The translations under genes were made by a program, and so were the position numbers. The notes under the pieces were generated by a model, which saw nothing but the letters and a program-made list of their open reading frames with translations, did no database searches and was not told the origin of the DNA. Shown piece by piece: positions 43,330 to 58,600 of a DNA stretch of 64,000 bases. The stretch is from Ptiloglossa arizonensis. Lineage: Eukaryota > Arthropoda > Insecta > Hymenoptera > Colletidae. Position 1 is the first letter of the stretch; every line of letters begins with the position of its first letter. The stretch lies in the NCBI RefSeq assembly GCF_051014685.1, contig NW_027478420.1, forward strand, positions 620,001 to 684,000, written 5' to 3'.

Positions 43330-46300
43330 AACGTATAACGTATAACGTATAACGTATAACGTATAACGTATAACGTATAACGTATAACGTATAACGTATA
43401 ACGTATAACGTATAACGTATAACGTATAACGTATAACGTATAACGTATAACGTGTAACGTATAACGTATAACGTATAACGTATAACGTATAACGTATAAC
43501 GTATAACGTATAACGTATAACGTATAACGTATAATGTATGACGTATCACGTACGAGGTATGACCTATAACGTATACCGTATAACGTATAACGTATAACGT
43601 ACAACGAATAACGTATAACGTATAACGTATAACGTATAACGAATAACGTATAACGTATAACGTATAACGTATAACGTATAACGTATAACGTATAACGTAT
43701 AACGTATAACGTATAACGTATAACGTATAACGTATAACGTATAACGTATAACGTATAACGTATAACGTATAACGTATAACGTATAATGTATAACGTATAA
43801 CGTCTAACGTATAGCGTATAACGTATATCGTATAACGTATAACGTGTTACGTATAATGTATTATGTATAACCTATAACGTCTAATGTATAACGTATAACG
43901 TATATCGTATAACGTATAATGTATAACGTATAACGCATAACGTATTACATATAACGTATATCGTATAACGTATAACGTATAACGTATAACGTATAACGTA
44001 TAACGTATAACGTATAACGTATAACGTATAACGTATAATGTATAACGTATAACGTATAACGTATAACGTATAACGTATAACGTATAACGTATAACGTATA
44101 ACGTATAACGTATAACGTATAACGTATAACGTATAACGTATATCCTATAAAGCATAACGTATAACGTATAACGTATATCGTATAACGTATAACGTATAAC
44201 GTATAACGTATAACGTATAACGCATAACGTATAACGCATATCGTATAACGTATAACGTATAACGTATAACGTATAACGTATAACGTATAACGTATAACGT
44301 ATAACGTATAACGTATAACGTATAACGCATAACGTATAGCGTATAACGTATAACGTATAACGTATAACGTATAACGTATAACGTATAACGTATAACGTAT
44401 AACGTATAACGTATAACGTACAACGTATAACGTATAACGTATATCGTATAACGTATAACGTATAACGTATAACGTATAACGTTTAACGTATATCGTATAA
44501 CGTATAACGTATAACGTATAACGTATAACGTATAACGTATAACGTATAACGTATAACGTATAACGTACAACGTATCACGTATAAAGTATATCCTATAACG
44601 CATAACGTATATCCTATAACGCATAACGTATAGCGTACAACGCATAACGTATACCGTATAACGTATAACGTATAACGTATAACGTATAACGTATAACGTA
44701 TAACGTATAACGTATAACGTATAACGTATAACGTATACCGTATAACGTATAACGTATATCGTATAACGTATAACGTATAACGTATAAAGAATAACGTATA
44801 ACGTATAACGAATCACGTATAACGTATAACGTATAACGTATAACGTATAACGTATAACGTATAACGTATAACGCATAACGTATAACGCATAACGTACAAC
44901 GTATAACGTATAACGTATAACGTATAACGCATAACGTATAACGCATAACGTACAACGTATAACGTATAGCGTATAACGTATAACGTATAACGTATAACGT
45001 ATAACGTATAACGTATAACGTATAACGTATAACGTATAACGTATAACGTATAACGTATAACGTATAACGTATAACGTATAACGTATAACGTATAACGTAT
45101 AACGTATAACGTATAACGTATAACGTATAACGTGTAACGTATAACGTATAACGTATAACGTATAACGTATAACGTATAACGTATAACGTATAACGTATAA
45201 CGTATAACGTATAATGTATGACGTATCACGTACGAGGTATGACCTATAACGTATACCGTATAACGTATAACGTATAACGTACAACGAATAACGTATAACG
45301 TATAACGTATAACGTATAACGAATAACGTATAACGTATAACGTATAACGTATAACGTATAACGTATAACGTATAACGTATAACGTATAACGTATAACGTA
45401 TAACGTATAACGTATAACGTATAACGTATAACGTATAACGTATAACGTATAACGTATAACGTATAATGTATAACGTATAACGTCTAACGTATAGCGTATA
45501 ACGTATATCGTATAACGTATAACGTGTTACGTATAATGTATTATGTATAACCTATAACGTCTAATGTATAACGTATAACGTATATCGTATAACGTATAAT
45601 GTATAACGTATAACGCATAACGTATTACATATAACGTATATCGTATAACGTATAACGTATAACGTATAACGTATAACGTATAACGTATAACGTATAACGT
45701 ATAACGTATAACGTATAATGTATAACGTATAACGTATAACGTATAACGTATAACGTATAACGTATAACGTATAACGTATAACGTATAACGTATAACGTAT
45801 AACGTATAACGTATAACGTATATCCTATAAAGCATAACGTATAACGTATAACGTATATCGTATAACGTATAACGTATAACGTATAACGTATAACGTATAA
45901 CGCATAACGTATAACGCATATCGTATAACGTATAACGTATAACGTATAACGTATAACGTATAACGTATAACGTATAACGTATAACGTATAACGTATAACG
46001 TATAACGCATAACGTATAGCGTATAACGTATAACGTATAACGTATAACGTATAACGTATAACGTATAACGTATAACGTATAACGTATAACGTATAACGTA
46101 CAACGTATAACGTATAACGTATATCGTATAACGTATAACGTATAACGTATAACGTATAACGTTTAACGTATATCGTATAACGTATAACGTATAACGTATA
46201 ACGTATAACGTATAACGTATAACGTATAACGTATAACGTATAACGTACAACGTATCACGTATAAAGTATATCCTATAACGCATAACGTATATCCTATAAC

Positions 46301-46650
46301 GCATAACGTATAGCGTACAACGCATAACGTATACCGTATAACGTATAACGTATAACGTATAACGTATAACGTATAACGTATAACGTATAACGTATAACGT
46401 ATAACGTATAACGTATACCGTATAACGTATAACGTATATCGTATAACGTATAACGTATAACGTATAAAGAATAACGTATAACGTATAACGAATCACGTAT
46501 AACGTATAACGTATAACGTATAACGTATAACGCATAACGTATAACGCATAACGTACAACGTATAACGTATAACGTATAACGTATAACGCATAACGTATAA
46601 CGCATAACGTACAACGTATAACGTATAGCGTATAACGTATAACGTATAAC
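43330..46650 (+). repeat. 1,680-bp tandem duplication
   Basis: From about 43,330 to 44,850 the sequence recurs 1,680 bp later (240 heptamers) with identical spacing: CGAGGTA 43553 to 45233, TAATGTATTATGTA 43854 to 45534, TAAAGAA 44785 to 46465. A 21-bp (three-unit) difference appears at about 44,850 versus 46,530. Matching ends near 44,990, where the second copy carries CAGCGTA units instead. The two copies are directly adjacent. Confidence 0.88.
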
Positions 46651-47650
46651 GTACAGCGTATAACGTATAACGTATAACGTATAACGTATAACGTATAACG
46701 TATAACGCATAACGTACAACGTATAACGTATAGCGTATAACGTATAACGTATAACGTACAGCGTATAACGTATAACGTATAACGTATAACGTATAACGTA
46801 TAACGTATAACGTCTAACGTATAACGTATAACGTATAACGTATAACGTATATCCTATAACGCATAACGTATAACGTATAACGTATATCGTATAACGTATA
46901 ACGTGTAACGTATAACGTATAACGTATAACGTATAACGTATAACGTATAACGTATAACGTATAACGTATAACGTATAACGTATAACGTATAACGAATAAC
47001 GTATAACGTATAACGTATAAAGTATAACGTATAACGTATAACGTATAACGTATAACGTATAACGTATAACGCATAACGTATAACGCATAACGTATAACGT
47101 ATAACGTATAACGTATAACGTATGACGTATAACGTATAACGTATAACGTATAACGTATAACGTATAACGTATAACGTATAACGTATAACGTATAACGTAT
47201 AACGTATAACGTATAACGTATAACGTATAACGTATAACGTACAACGTATAACGTTTAACGTATATCGTATAACGTATAACGTATAACGTATAACGTTTAA
47301 CGTATAACGTATAACGTATAACGTATAACGTATAACGTATAACGTATAACGTATAACGTATAACGTATAACGTATAACGTATAACGTATAACGTATAACG
47401 AATAACGTATAACGTATAACGTATAACGTATAACGTATAACGTATAACGTATAACGTATAACGTATAACGTATAACGTATAACGCATAACGTATAACGCA
47501 TATCGTATAACGTATAACGTGTAACGTATAACGTATAGCGTATAACGTATAACGTATTACATATTACATATAACGTATAACGTACAACGTATAACGTATA
47601 ACATATAACGACTAACGTTTATCGTATAACGTACAACGTATAACGTATAA
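45440..47650 (+). repeat. Block repeated at about 48.28-50.49 kb (offset 2,842)
   Basis: TAATGTATTATGTA 45534 to 48376, TAAAGAA 46465 to 49307 and TAACGTC 46808 to 49650 keep a constant offset of 2,842 bp (406 heptamers). TTACATATTACATA 47557 to 50392 is 2,835, one heptamer less. The TAACGTC-onward half is also the start of the large 31.35 kb block, giving three copies of that stretch (31,382, 46,808, 49,650). Confidence 0.85.
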
Positions 47651-47766
47651 CGTATAACGTATAACGTATAACGTATAACGTATAACGTATAACGTATAAC
47701 GTATAACGTATAACGTATAACGTATAACGTATAACGTATAACGTATAACGTATAACGTATAACGTA

Positions 47767-48845
47767 TAATGTATAACGTATAACGTCTAACGTATAGCGT
47801 ATAACGTATATCGTATAACGTATAACGTGTTACGTATAATGTATTATGTATAACCTATAACGTCTAATGTATAACGTATAACGTATATCGTATAACGTAT
47901 AATGTATAACGTATAACGCATAACGTATTACATATAACGTATATCGTATAACGTATAACGTATAACGTATAACGTATAACGTATAACGTATAACGTATAA
48001 CGTATAACGTATAACGTATAATGTATAACGTATAACGTATAACGTATAACGTATAACGTATAACGTATAACGTATAACGTATAACGTATAACGTATAACG
48101 TATAACGTATAACGTATAACGTATATCCTATAAAGCATAACGTATAACGTATAACGTATATCGTATAACGTATAACGTATAACGTATAACGTATAACGTA
48201 TAACGCATAACGTATAACGCATATCGTATAACGTATAACGTATAACGTATAACGTATAACGTATAACGTATAACGTATAACGTATAACGTATAACGTATA
48301 ACGTATAATGTATAACGTATAACGTCTAACGTATAGCGTATAACGTATATCGTATAACGTATAACGTGTTACGTATAATGTATTATGTATAACCTATAAC
48401 GTCTAATGTATAACGTATAACGTATATCGTATAACGTATAATGTATAACGTATAACGCATAACGTATTACATATAACGTATATCGTATAACGTATAACGT
48501 ATAACGTATAACGTATAACGTATAACGTATAACGTATAACGTATAACGTATAACGTATAATGTATAACGTATAACGTATAACGTATAACGTATAACGTAT
48601 AACGTATAACGTATAACGTATAACGTATAACGTATAACGTATAACGTATAACGTATAACGTATATCCTATAAAGCATAACGTATAACGTATAACGTATAT
48701 CGTATAACGTATAACGTATAACGTATAACGTATAACGTATAACGCATAACGTATAACGCATATCGTATAACGTATAACGTATAACGTATAACGTATAACG
48801 TATAACGTATAACGTATAACGTATAACGTATAACGTATAACGTAT
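47767..48845 (+). repeat. 539-bp tandem duplication with TAATGTA cassette
   Basis: TAATGTA at 47767 and 48306, and TAATGTATTATGTA at 47837 and 48376, give 539 bp (77 heptamers). The group TATCCTA-TAAAGCA recurs at about 48,124 and 48,663. A further copy of this block lies at about 60.43-60.95 kb (cassette at 60504, offset 12,128 from 48,376). Confidence 0.85.
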
Positions 48846-50587
48846 AACGCATAACGTATAGCGTATAACGTATAACGTATAACGTATAACGTATAACGTA
48901 TAACGTATAACGTATAACGTATAACGTATAACGTATAACGTACAACGTATAACGTATAACGTATATCGTATAACGTATAACGTATAACGTATAACGTATA
49001 ACGTTTAACGTATATCGTATAACGTATAACGTATAACGTATAACGTATAACGTATAACGTATAACGTATAACGTATAACGTATAACGTACAACGTATCAC
49101 GTATAAAGTATATCCTATAACGCATAACGTATATCCTATAACGCATAACGTATAGCGTACAACGCATAACGTATACCGTATAACGTATAACGTATAACGT
49201 ATAACGTATAACGTATAACGTATAACGTATAACGTATAACGTATAACGTATAACGTATACCGTATAACGTATAACGTATATCGTATAACGTATAACGTAT
49301 AACGTATAAAGAATAACGTATAACGTATAACGAATCACGTATAACGTATAACGTATAACGTATAACGTATAACGCATAACGTATAACGCATAACGTACAA
49401 CGTATAACGTATAACGTATAACGTATAACGCATAACGTATAACGCATAACGTACAACGTATAACGTATAGCGTATAACGTATAACGTATAACGTACAGCG
49501 TATAACGTATAACGTATAACGTATAACGTATAACGTATAACGTATAACGCATAACGTACAACGTATAACGTATAGCGTATAACGTATAACGTATAACGTA
49601 CAGCGTATAACGTATAACGTATAACGTATAACGTATAACGTATAACGTATAACGTCTAACGTATAACGTATAACGTATAACGTATAACGTATATCCTATA
49701 ACGCATAACGTATAACGTATAACGTATATCGTATAACGTATAACGTGTAACGTATAACGTATAACGTATAACGTATAACGTATAACGTATAACGTATAAC
49801 GTATAACGTATAACGTATAACGTATAACGTATAACGAATAACGTATAACGTATAACGTATAAAGTATAACGTATAACGTATAACGTATAACGTATAACGT
49901 ATAACGTATAACGCATAACGTATAACGCATAACGTATAACGTATAACGTATAACGTATAACGTATGACGTATAACGTATAACGTATAACGTATAACGTAT
50001 AACGTATAACGTATAACGTATAACGTATAACGTATAACGTATAACGTATAACGTATAACGTATAACGTATAACGTATAACGTACAACGTATAACGTTTAA
50101 CGTATATCGTATAACGTATAACGTATAACGTATAACGTTTAACGTATAACGTATAACGTATAACGTATAACGTATAACGTATAACGTATAACGTATAACG
50201 TATAACGTATAACGTATAACGTATAACGTATAACGAATAACGTATAACGTATAACGTATAACGTATAACGTATAACGTATAACGTATAACGTATAACGTA
50301 TAACGTATAACGTATAACGCATAACGTATAACGCATATCGTATAACGTATAACGTGTAACGTATAACGTATAGCGTATAACGTATAACGTATTACATATT
50401 ACATATAACGTATAACGTACAACGTATAACGTATAACATATAACGACTAACGTTTAACGTATAACGTACAACGTATAACGTATAACGTATAACGTATAAC
50501 GTATAACGTATAACGTATAACGTATAACGTATAACGTATAACGTATAACGTATAACGTATAACGTATAACGTATAACGTATAACGTA

Positions 50588-50593
50588 TAACGA
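50588..50593 (+). other. Register break: 6-bp unit TAACGA (right copy)
   Basis: The same one-base loss as at 32,327, in the right copy of the large duplication. It sits at offset 18,261, one heptamer short of the 18,268 offset of the markers on both sides. Confidence 0.92.
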
Positions 50594-52080
50594 TAACGTA
50601 TAACGTATAACGTATAACGTATAACGTATACCGTATAACGTATAACGTATAACGTATAACGTATAACGTATAACGTATAACGTATAACGTACAACGTATA
50701 ACGTTTAACGTATATCGTATAACGTATAACGTATAACGTATAACGTTTAACGTATAACGTATAACGTATAACGTATAACGTATAACGTATAACGTATAAC
50801 GTATAACGTATAACGTATAACGTATAACGTATAACGTATAACGTATAACGTATAACGAATAACGTATAACGTATAACGTATAACGTATAACGTATAACGT
50901 ATAACGTATAACGTATAACGTATAACGTATAACGTATAACGCATAACGTATAACGCATATCGTATAACGTATAACGTGTAACGTATAACGTATAGCGTAT
51001 AACGTATAACGTATTACATATTACATATAACGCATAACGTACAACGTATAACGTATAACATATAACGTCTAACGTTTAACGTATAACGTACAACGTATAA
51101 CGTATAACGTATAACGTATAACGTATAACGTATAACGTATAACGTATCACGTATAACGTATAACGTATAACGTATAACGTATAACGTATAACGTATAACG
51201 TATAACGTATAACGTGTAACGTATAACGTATAACGTATAACGTATAACGTATAACGTATAACGAATAACGTATAACGTATAACGTATAAAGTATAACGTA
51301 TAACGTATAACGTATAACGTATAACGTATAGCGTACAACGCATAACGTATACCGTATAACGTATAACGTATCACGTATAAGGTATGACCTATAACGCATA
51401 ACGTATACCGTATAACGCATAACGTATAACGTATAACGTATAACGTATAACGTATAACGTATAACGTATAACGTATAACGTATAACGTATAACGTATAAC
51501 GTATAACGTATAACGTATAACGTATAACGTATAACGTATAACGTATAACGTATAACGAATAACGTATAACGTATAACGTATAACGTATAACGTATAACGT
51601 ATAACGTATAACGTATAACGTATAACGTATAACGTATAACGTATAACGTATAACGCATAACGTATAGCGCATATCGTATAACGTATAACGTGTAACGTAT
51701 AACGTATAGCGTATAACGTATAACGTATAACGTATAACGTATAACGTATAACGTATAACGTATAACGTATAACGTATAACGTATAACGTATAACGTATAA
51801 CGTATAACGTATAACGTATAACGTATAACGTATAACGTATATCGTACAACGTATAACGTACAACGTATAACGTATAACGTATAACGTATAACGTACAACG
51901 TATAACGTATAGCGTATAACGTATAACGTATAACGTACAACGTATAACGTACGACGTATAACGTATAACGTATAACGTATAACGTATAACGCATAACGTA
52001 TAACGTATAACGTATAACGTATAACGTATAACGTATAACGTATAACGTATAACGTATAACGTATAACGTATAACGTATAA

Positions 52081-53050
52081 CGTATAACGCATAACGTATA
52101 ACGCATATCGCATAACGTATAACGTGTAACGTATAACCAATAGCGTATAACGTATAAAGTATTACATATTACATATAACGTATAACTTACAACGTATAAC
52201 GTATAACATATAACGTCTAACGTTTAACGTATAACGTACAACGTATAACGTATAACGTATAACGTATAACCTATAACGTATCACGTATAACGTATAACGT
52301 ATAACGTATGACGTATCACGTATAAGGTATGACCTATAACGTATAACGTATAACTTATAACGTATAACGTATAACGTATAACGTGTAACGTATAACGTAT
52401 AACGTATAACGTATTACGTATTACGTATAACCTATAACGTCTAACGTATAACGTATAACGTATAACGTATAACGTATAACGTATAACGTATAACGTATAA
52501 CGTATAACGTATAACGTATAACGAATAACGTATAACGTATAACGTATAACATATAACGTATAACGTATAACGTATAACGTATAACGTATAACGTATAACG
52601 TATAACGTATAACGCATAACGTATAACGCATATCCTATAACGTATAACGCATAACGTATAACGCATATCGCATAACGTATAACGTGTAACGTATAACCAA
52701 TAGCGTATAACGTATAAAGTATTACATATTACATATAACGTATAACTTACAACGTATAACGTATAACATATAACGTCTAACGTTTAACGTATAACGTACA
52801 ACGTATAACGTATAACGTATAACGTATAACCTATAACGTATCACGTATAACGTATAACGTATAACGTATGACGTATCACGTATAAGGTATGACCTATAAC
52901 GTATAACGTATAACTTATAACGTATAACGTATAACGTATAACGTGTAACGTATAACGTATAACGTATAACGTATAACGTATAACGTATAACGTATAACGT
53001 ATAACGTATAACGTATAACGTATAACGTATAACGTATAACGCATAACGTA
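52081..53050 (+). repeat. 560-bp partial tandem duplication inside the right copy
   Basis: The rare unit TAACCAA occurs at about 52,133 and 52,693 and the following TTACATATTACATA at 52162 and 52722, exactly 560 bp apart (80 heptamers). The left large copy has this group once (33,894). The second tandem unit lacks the TTACGTA, TAACCTA, TAACGTC run of the first, so it is shorter. Confidence 0.85.
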
Positions 53051-56000
53051 TAACGCATATCCTATAACGTATAACGTGTAACGTATAACGTATAGCGTAT
53101 AACGTATAACGTATTACATATTACTTATAACGTATAACGTACAACGTATAACGTATAACGTATAACGTATAACGTATATCGTATAACGTATAACGTATAA
53201 CGTATTACGTATTACGTATAACCTATAACGTCTAACGTATAACGTATAACGTATAACGTATAACGTATAACGTATAACGTATAACGTATAACGTATAACG
53301 TATAACGAATAACGTATAACGTATAACGTATAACGTATAACGTCTAACGTTTAACGTATAACGTACAACGTATAACGTATAACGTATAACGTATAACGTA
53401 TCACGTATAACGTATAACGTATAACGTATAACGTATAACGTATAACGTATAACGTATAACGTGTAACGTATAACGTATGACGTATGACGTATAACGTATT
53501 ACGTATTACGTATAACCTATAACGTATAACGTATAACGTATAACGTATAACGTGTAACGTATAACGTATAACGAATAACGTATAACGTATAACGTATAAA
53601 GTATAACGTATAACGTATAACGTATAACGTATAACGTATAACGTATAACGTTAAACGTGTAACGTATAGCGTATAACGTATAACGTATAACGTATAACGT
53701 ATAACGTATAACGTATAACGTATAACGTATAACGTATAACGCATAACGTATAACGTATAACGTATAACGTATAACGTATAACGTATAACGTATAACGTAT
53801 AACGTATAACGTATAACGTATAACGTACAACGTATAACGTTTAACGTATATCGTATAACGTATAACGTATAACGTATAACGTTTAACGTATAACGTATAA
53901 CGTATAACGTATAACGTATAACGAATAACGTATAACGTGTAACGTATAACGTATAACGTATAACGTACAACGTATCACGTATAACGTATATCCTATAACG
54001 CATTACGTATATCCTATAACGCATAACGTATAGCGTACAACGCATAACGTATACCGTATAACGTATAACGTATCACGTATAAGGTATGACCTATAACGCA
54101 TAACGTATAGCGTATAACGCATAACGTATAACGTATAACGTATAACGTATAACGTATAACGTATAACGTATAACGTATAACGTATAAAGTATAACGTATA
54201 ACGTATAACGTATAACGTATAACGTATAACGTATAACGTATAACGAATAACGTATAACGTATAACGTATAACGTATAACGTATAACGTATAACGTATAAC
54301 GTATAACGTATAACGTATAACGTATAACGTATAACGTATAACCTATAACGTATAACGCATAACGTATAACGCATATCGTATAACGTATAACGTGTAACGT
54401 ATAACGTATAGCGTATAACGTATAACGTATAACGTATAACGTATAACGTATAACGTATAACGTATAACGTATAACGTATAACGTATAACGTATAACGTAT
54501 AACGTATAACGTATAACGTATAACGTATAACGTATAACGTATAACGTACAACGTATAACGTATAACTTATAACGTATAACGTATAACGTATAACGTACAA
54601 CGTATAACGTATAGCGTATAACGTATAACGTATAACGTACAACGTATAACGAGTAACGTATAACGTATAACGTATAACGTATAACGTATAACGTATAACG
54701 CATAACGTATAACGTATAACGTATAACGTATAACGTATAACGTATAACGTATAACGTATAACGTATAACGTATAACGTATAACGTATAACGTATAACGTA
54801 TAACGTATAACGTATAACGTACAACGTATAACGTTTAACGTATATCGTATAACGTATAACGTATAACGTATAACGTTTAACGTATAACGTATAACGTATA
54901 ACGTATAACGAATAACGTATAACGTATAACGTGTAACGTATAACGTATAACGTATAACGTACAACGTATCACGTATAACGTATATCCTATAACGCATTAC
55001 GTATATCCTATAACGCATAACGTATAGCGTACAACGCACAACGTATAACGTATAACATATAACGTCTAACGTTTAACATATAACGTACAACGTATAACGT
55101 ATAACGTATAACGTATAACCTATAACGTATCACGTATAACGTATAACGTATAACGTATGACGTATCACGTATAAGGTATGACCTATAACGTATAACGTAT
55201 AACTTATAACGTATAACGTATAACGTATAACGTGTAACGTATAACGTATAACCTATAACGTATTACGTATTACGTATTACGTATAACCTATAACGTCTAA
55301 CGTATAACGTATAACGTATAACGTATAACGTATAACGTATAACGTATAACGTATTACATTTAACCTGTAACGTCCAACGTATAACGTATAACGTATAACG
55401 TATTACATATTACATATTACGTATAACGTACAACGTATAACGTATAACATATAACGTCTAACGTTTAACCCATAACGTACAACGTATAACGTATAACGTA
55501 TAACGTATAACGTATAACGTATAACGTATAACGTATAACGTATAACGTATAACGTATAACGTATAACGTATAACGTATAACGTATAACGTATAACGTATA
55601 ACGTATAACGTATAACGTATAACGTATAACGTATAACGTATAACGTATAACGTATAACGTATAACGTATAACGTATAACGTATAACGCATAACGTACAAC
55701 GTATCACGTATAACGTATATCCTATAACGCATAACGTATATTCTATAACGCATAACGTATAGCGTATAACGTATAACGTATACCGTATAACGTATAACGT
55801 ATAACGTATAACGTATAACGTATAACGTATAACGTATAACGTATAACGTATAACGTATAACGTATAACGTATAACGTATAACGTATAACGTATAACGTAT
55901 AACGTATAACGTATAACGTATAACGTATAACGTATAACGTATAACGTATAACGTATAACGTATAACGTATAACGTATAACGTATAACGTATAACGTATAA

Positions 56001-57779
56001 CGTATAACGTATAACGTATAACGTATAACGCATAACGTACAACGTATCACGTATAACGTATATCCTATAACGCATAACGTATATTCTATAACGCATAACG
56101 TATAGCGTATAACGTATAACGTATACCGTATAACGTATAACGTATAACGTATAACGTATAACGTATAACGTATAACGTATAACGTATAACGTATAACGTA
56201 TGACGTATCACGTACGAAGTATGACCTATAACGTATACCGTATAACGTATAACGTATAACGTATAACGAATAACGTATAACGTATAACGTATAACGTATA
56301 TCGTATAACGTATAACGTATAACGCATAACGTATAACGCATATCGTATAACGTATAACGTGTAACGTATAACGTATAGCGTATAACGTATAACGTATAAC
56401 GTATAACGTATAACGTATAACGTATAACGTATAACGTATAACGTATAACGTATAACGTATAACGTATAACGTATAACGTATAACGTATAACGTATAACGT
56501 ATAACGTACAACGTATAACGTATAACTTATAACGTATAACGTATAACGTATAACGTACAACGTATAACGTATAGCGTATAACGTATAACGTATAACGTAC
56601 AACGTATAACGTATAACGTATAACGTATAACGTATAACGTATAACGTATAACGCATAACGTATAACGTATAACGTATAACGTATAACGTATAACGTATAA
56701 CGTATAACGTATAACGTATAACGTATAACGCATAACGTATAACGCATATCGTATAACGTATAACGTGTAACGTATTACCAATAGCGTATAACGTATAACG
56801 TATTACATATTACATATAACGTATAACGTACAACGTATAACGTATAACATATAACGTCTAACGTTTAACATATAACGTACAACGTATAACGTATAACGTA
56901 TAACGTATAACCTATAACGTATCACGTATAACGTATAACGTATAACGTATGACGTATCACGTATAAGGTATGACCTATAACGTATAACGTATAACTTATA
57001 ACGAATAACGTATAACGTATAACGTGTAACGTATAACGTATAACCTATAACGTATTACGTATTACGTATAACCTATAACGTCTAACGTATAACGTATAAC
57101 GTATAACGTATAACGTATAACGTATAACGTATAACGTATTACGTTTAACCTGTAACGTCCAACGTATAACGTATAACGTATAACGTATTACATATTACAT
57201 ATTACGTATAACGTACAACGTATAACGTATAACATATAACGTCTAACGTTTAACCCATAACGTACAACGTATAACGTATAACGTATAACGTATAACGTAT
57301 AACGTATAACGTATAACGTATAACGTATAACGTATAACGTATAACGTATAACGTATAACGTATAACGTATAACGTATAACGTATAACGTATAACGTATAA
57401 CGTATAACGTATAACGTACAACGTATCACGTATAACGTATATCCTATAACGCATAACGTATATTCTATAACGCATAACGTATAGCTTATAACGCATAACG
57501 TATACCGTATAACGTATAACGTATAACGTATAGCGTATAACGTATAACGTATTACATATTACATATAACGTATAACGTACAACGTATAACGTATAACATA
57601 TAACGCAGAACGTATACCGTATAACGTATAACGTATAACGTATAACGTATAACGTATAACGTATAACGTATAACGTATAACGAATAACGTAAAACGTATG
57701 ACGTATTACATATTACGTATAACGTGTAGCGTATAACGTATGACGTATAACGTATAACGTATAACGTATAACGTATAAC

Positions 57780-58600
57780 GTATAACGTATAACGTACAAC
57801 GTATCACGTATAACGTATAGTATATCCTATAACGCATAACGTATATCCTATAACGCATAACGTATAGCGTATAACGCATAACGTATACCGTATAACGTAT
57901 AACGTATAACGTATAACGTATAACGTATAACGTATAACGTATGATGTATGACGTATCACGTACGAGGTATGACCTATAACGCATAACGTATAGCGTATAA
58001 CGCATAACGTATAACGTATAACGTATAACGTATAACGTATAACGTATAACGTATAACGTATAACGTATAACGTATAACGTATAACGAATAACGTATAACG
58101 TATAACGTACAACGAATAAAGTATAACGTATAACGTATAACGTATAACGTATAACGTATAACGTATAACGTATAACGTATAACGTATAACGTATAACGTA
58201 TAACGTATAACGTATAACGTATAACGTATAACGTATAACGTATAACGTATAACGTATAACGTATAACGTATAACGTATAACGTATAACGTATAACGTATA
58301 ACGTATAACGTATAACGTATAACGTATAACGTATAACGTATAATGTATGACGTATCACGTACGAGGTATGACCTATAACGTATACCGTATAACGTATAAC
58401 GTATAACGTATAACGAATAACGTATAACCTATAACGTATAACGTATAACGTATAACGTATAACGTATAACGTATAACGCATAACGTATAATGTATAACAT
58501 ATAAGGTGTAACGTATAACGTATAACGTATAACGTATAACGTATAACGTATAACGTATAACGTATAACGTATAACGTATCATGTATAACGTATAACGTAT
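57780..58600 (+). repeat. Source-like copy of the right-end tandem repeat
   Basis: Carries, in order, the 5-bp unit TAGTA (57818), CGAGGTA (57963 and 58362), TAAGGTG (58502) and TCATGTA (58579). The same order appears at 39,102-39,870 (the left large copy) and in both 908-bp units at the right end. Spacing from 57,818 to 62,086 is 4,268 bp. Confidence 0.8.
57818..57822 (+). other. Register break: 5-bp unit TAGTA
   Basis: Right-copy partner of 39,102 at offset 18,716. Phase changes from 5 to 3. Confidence 0.92.
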
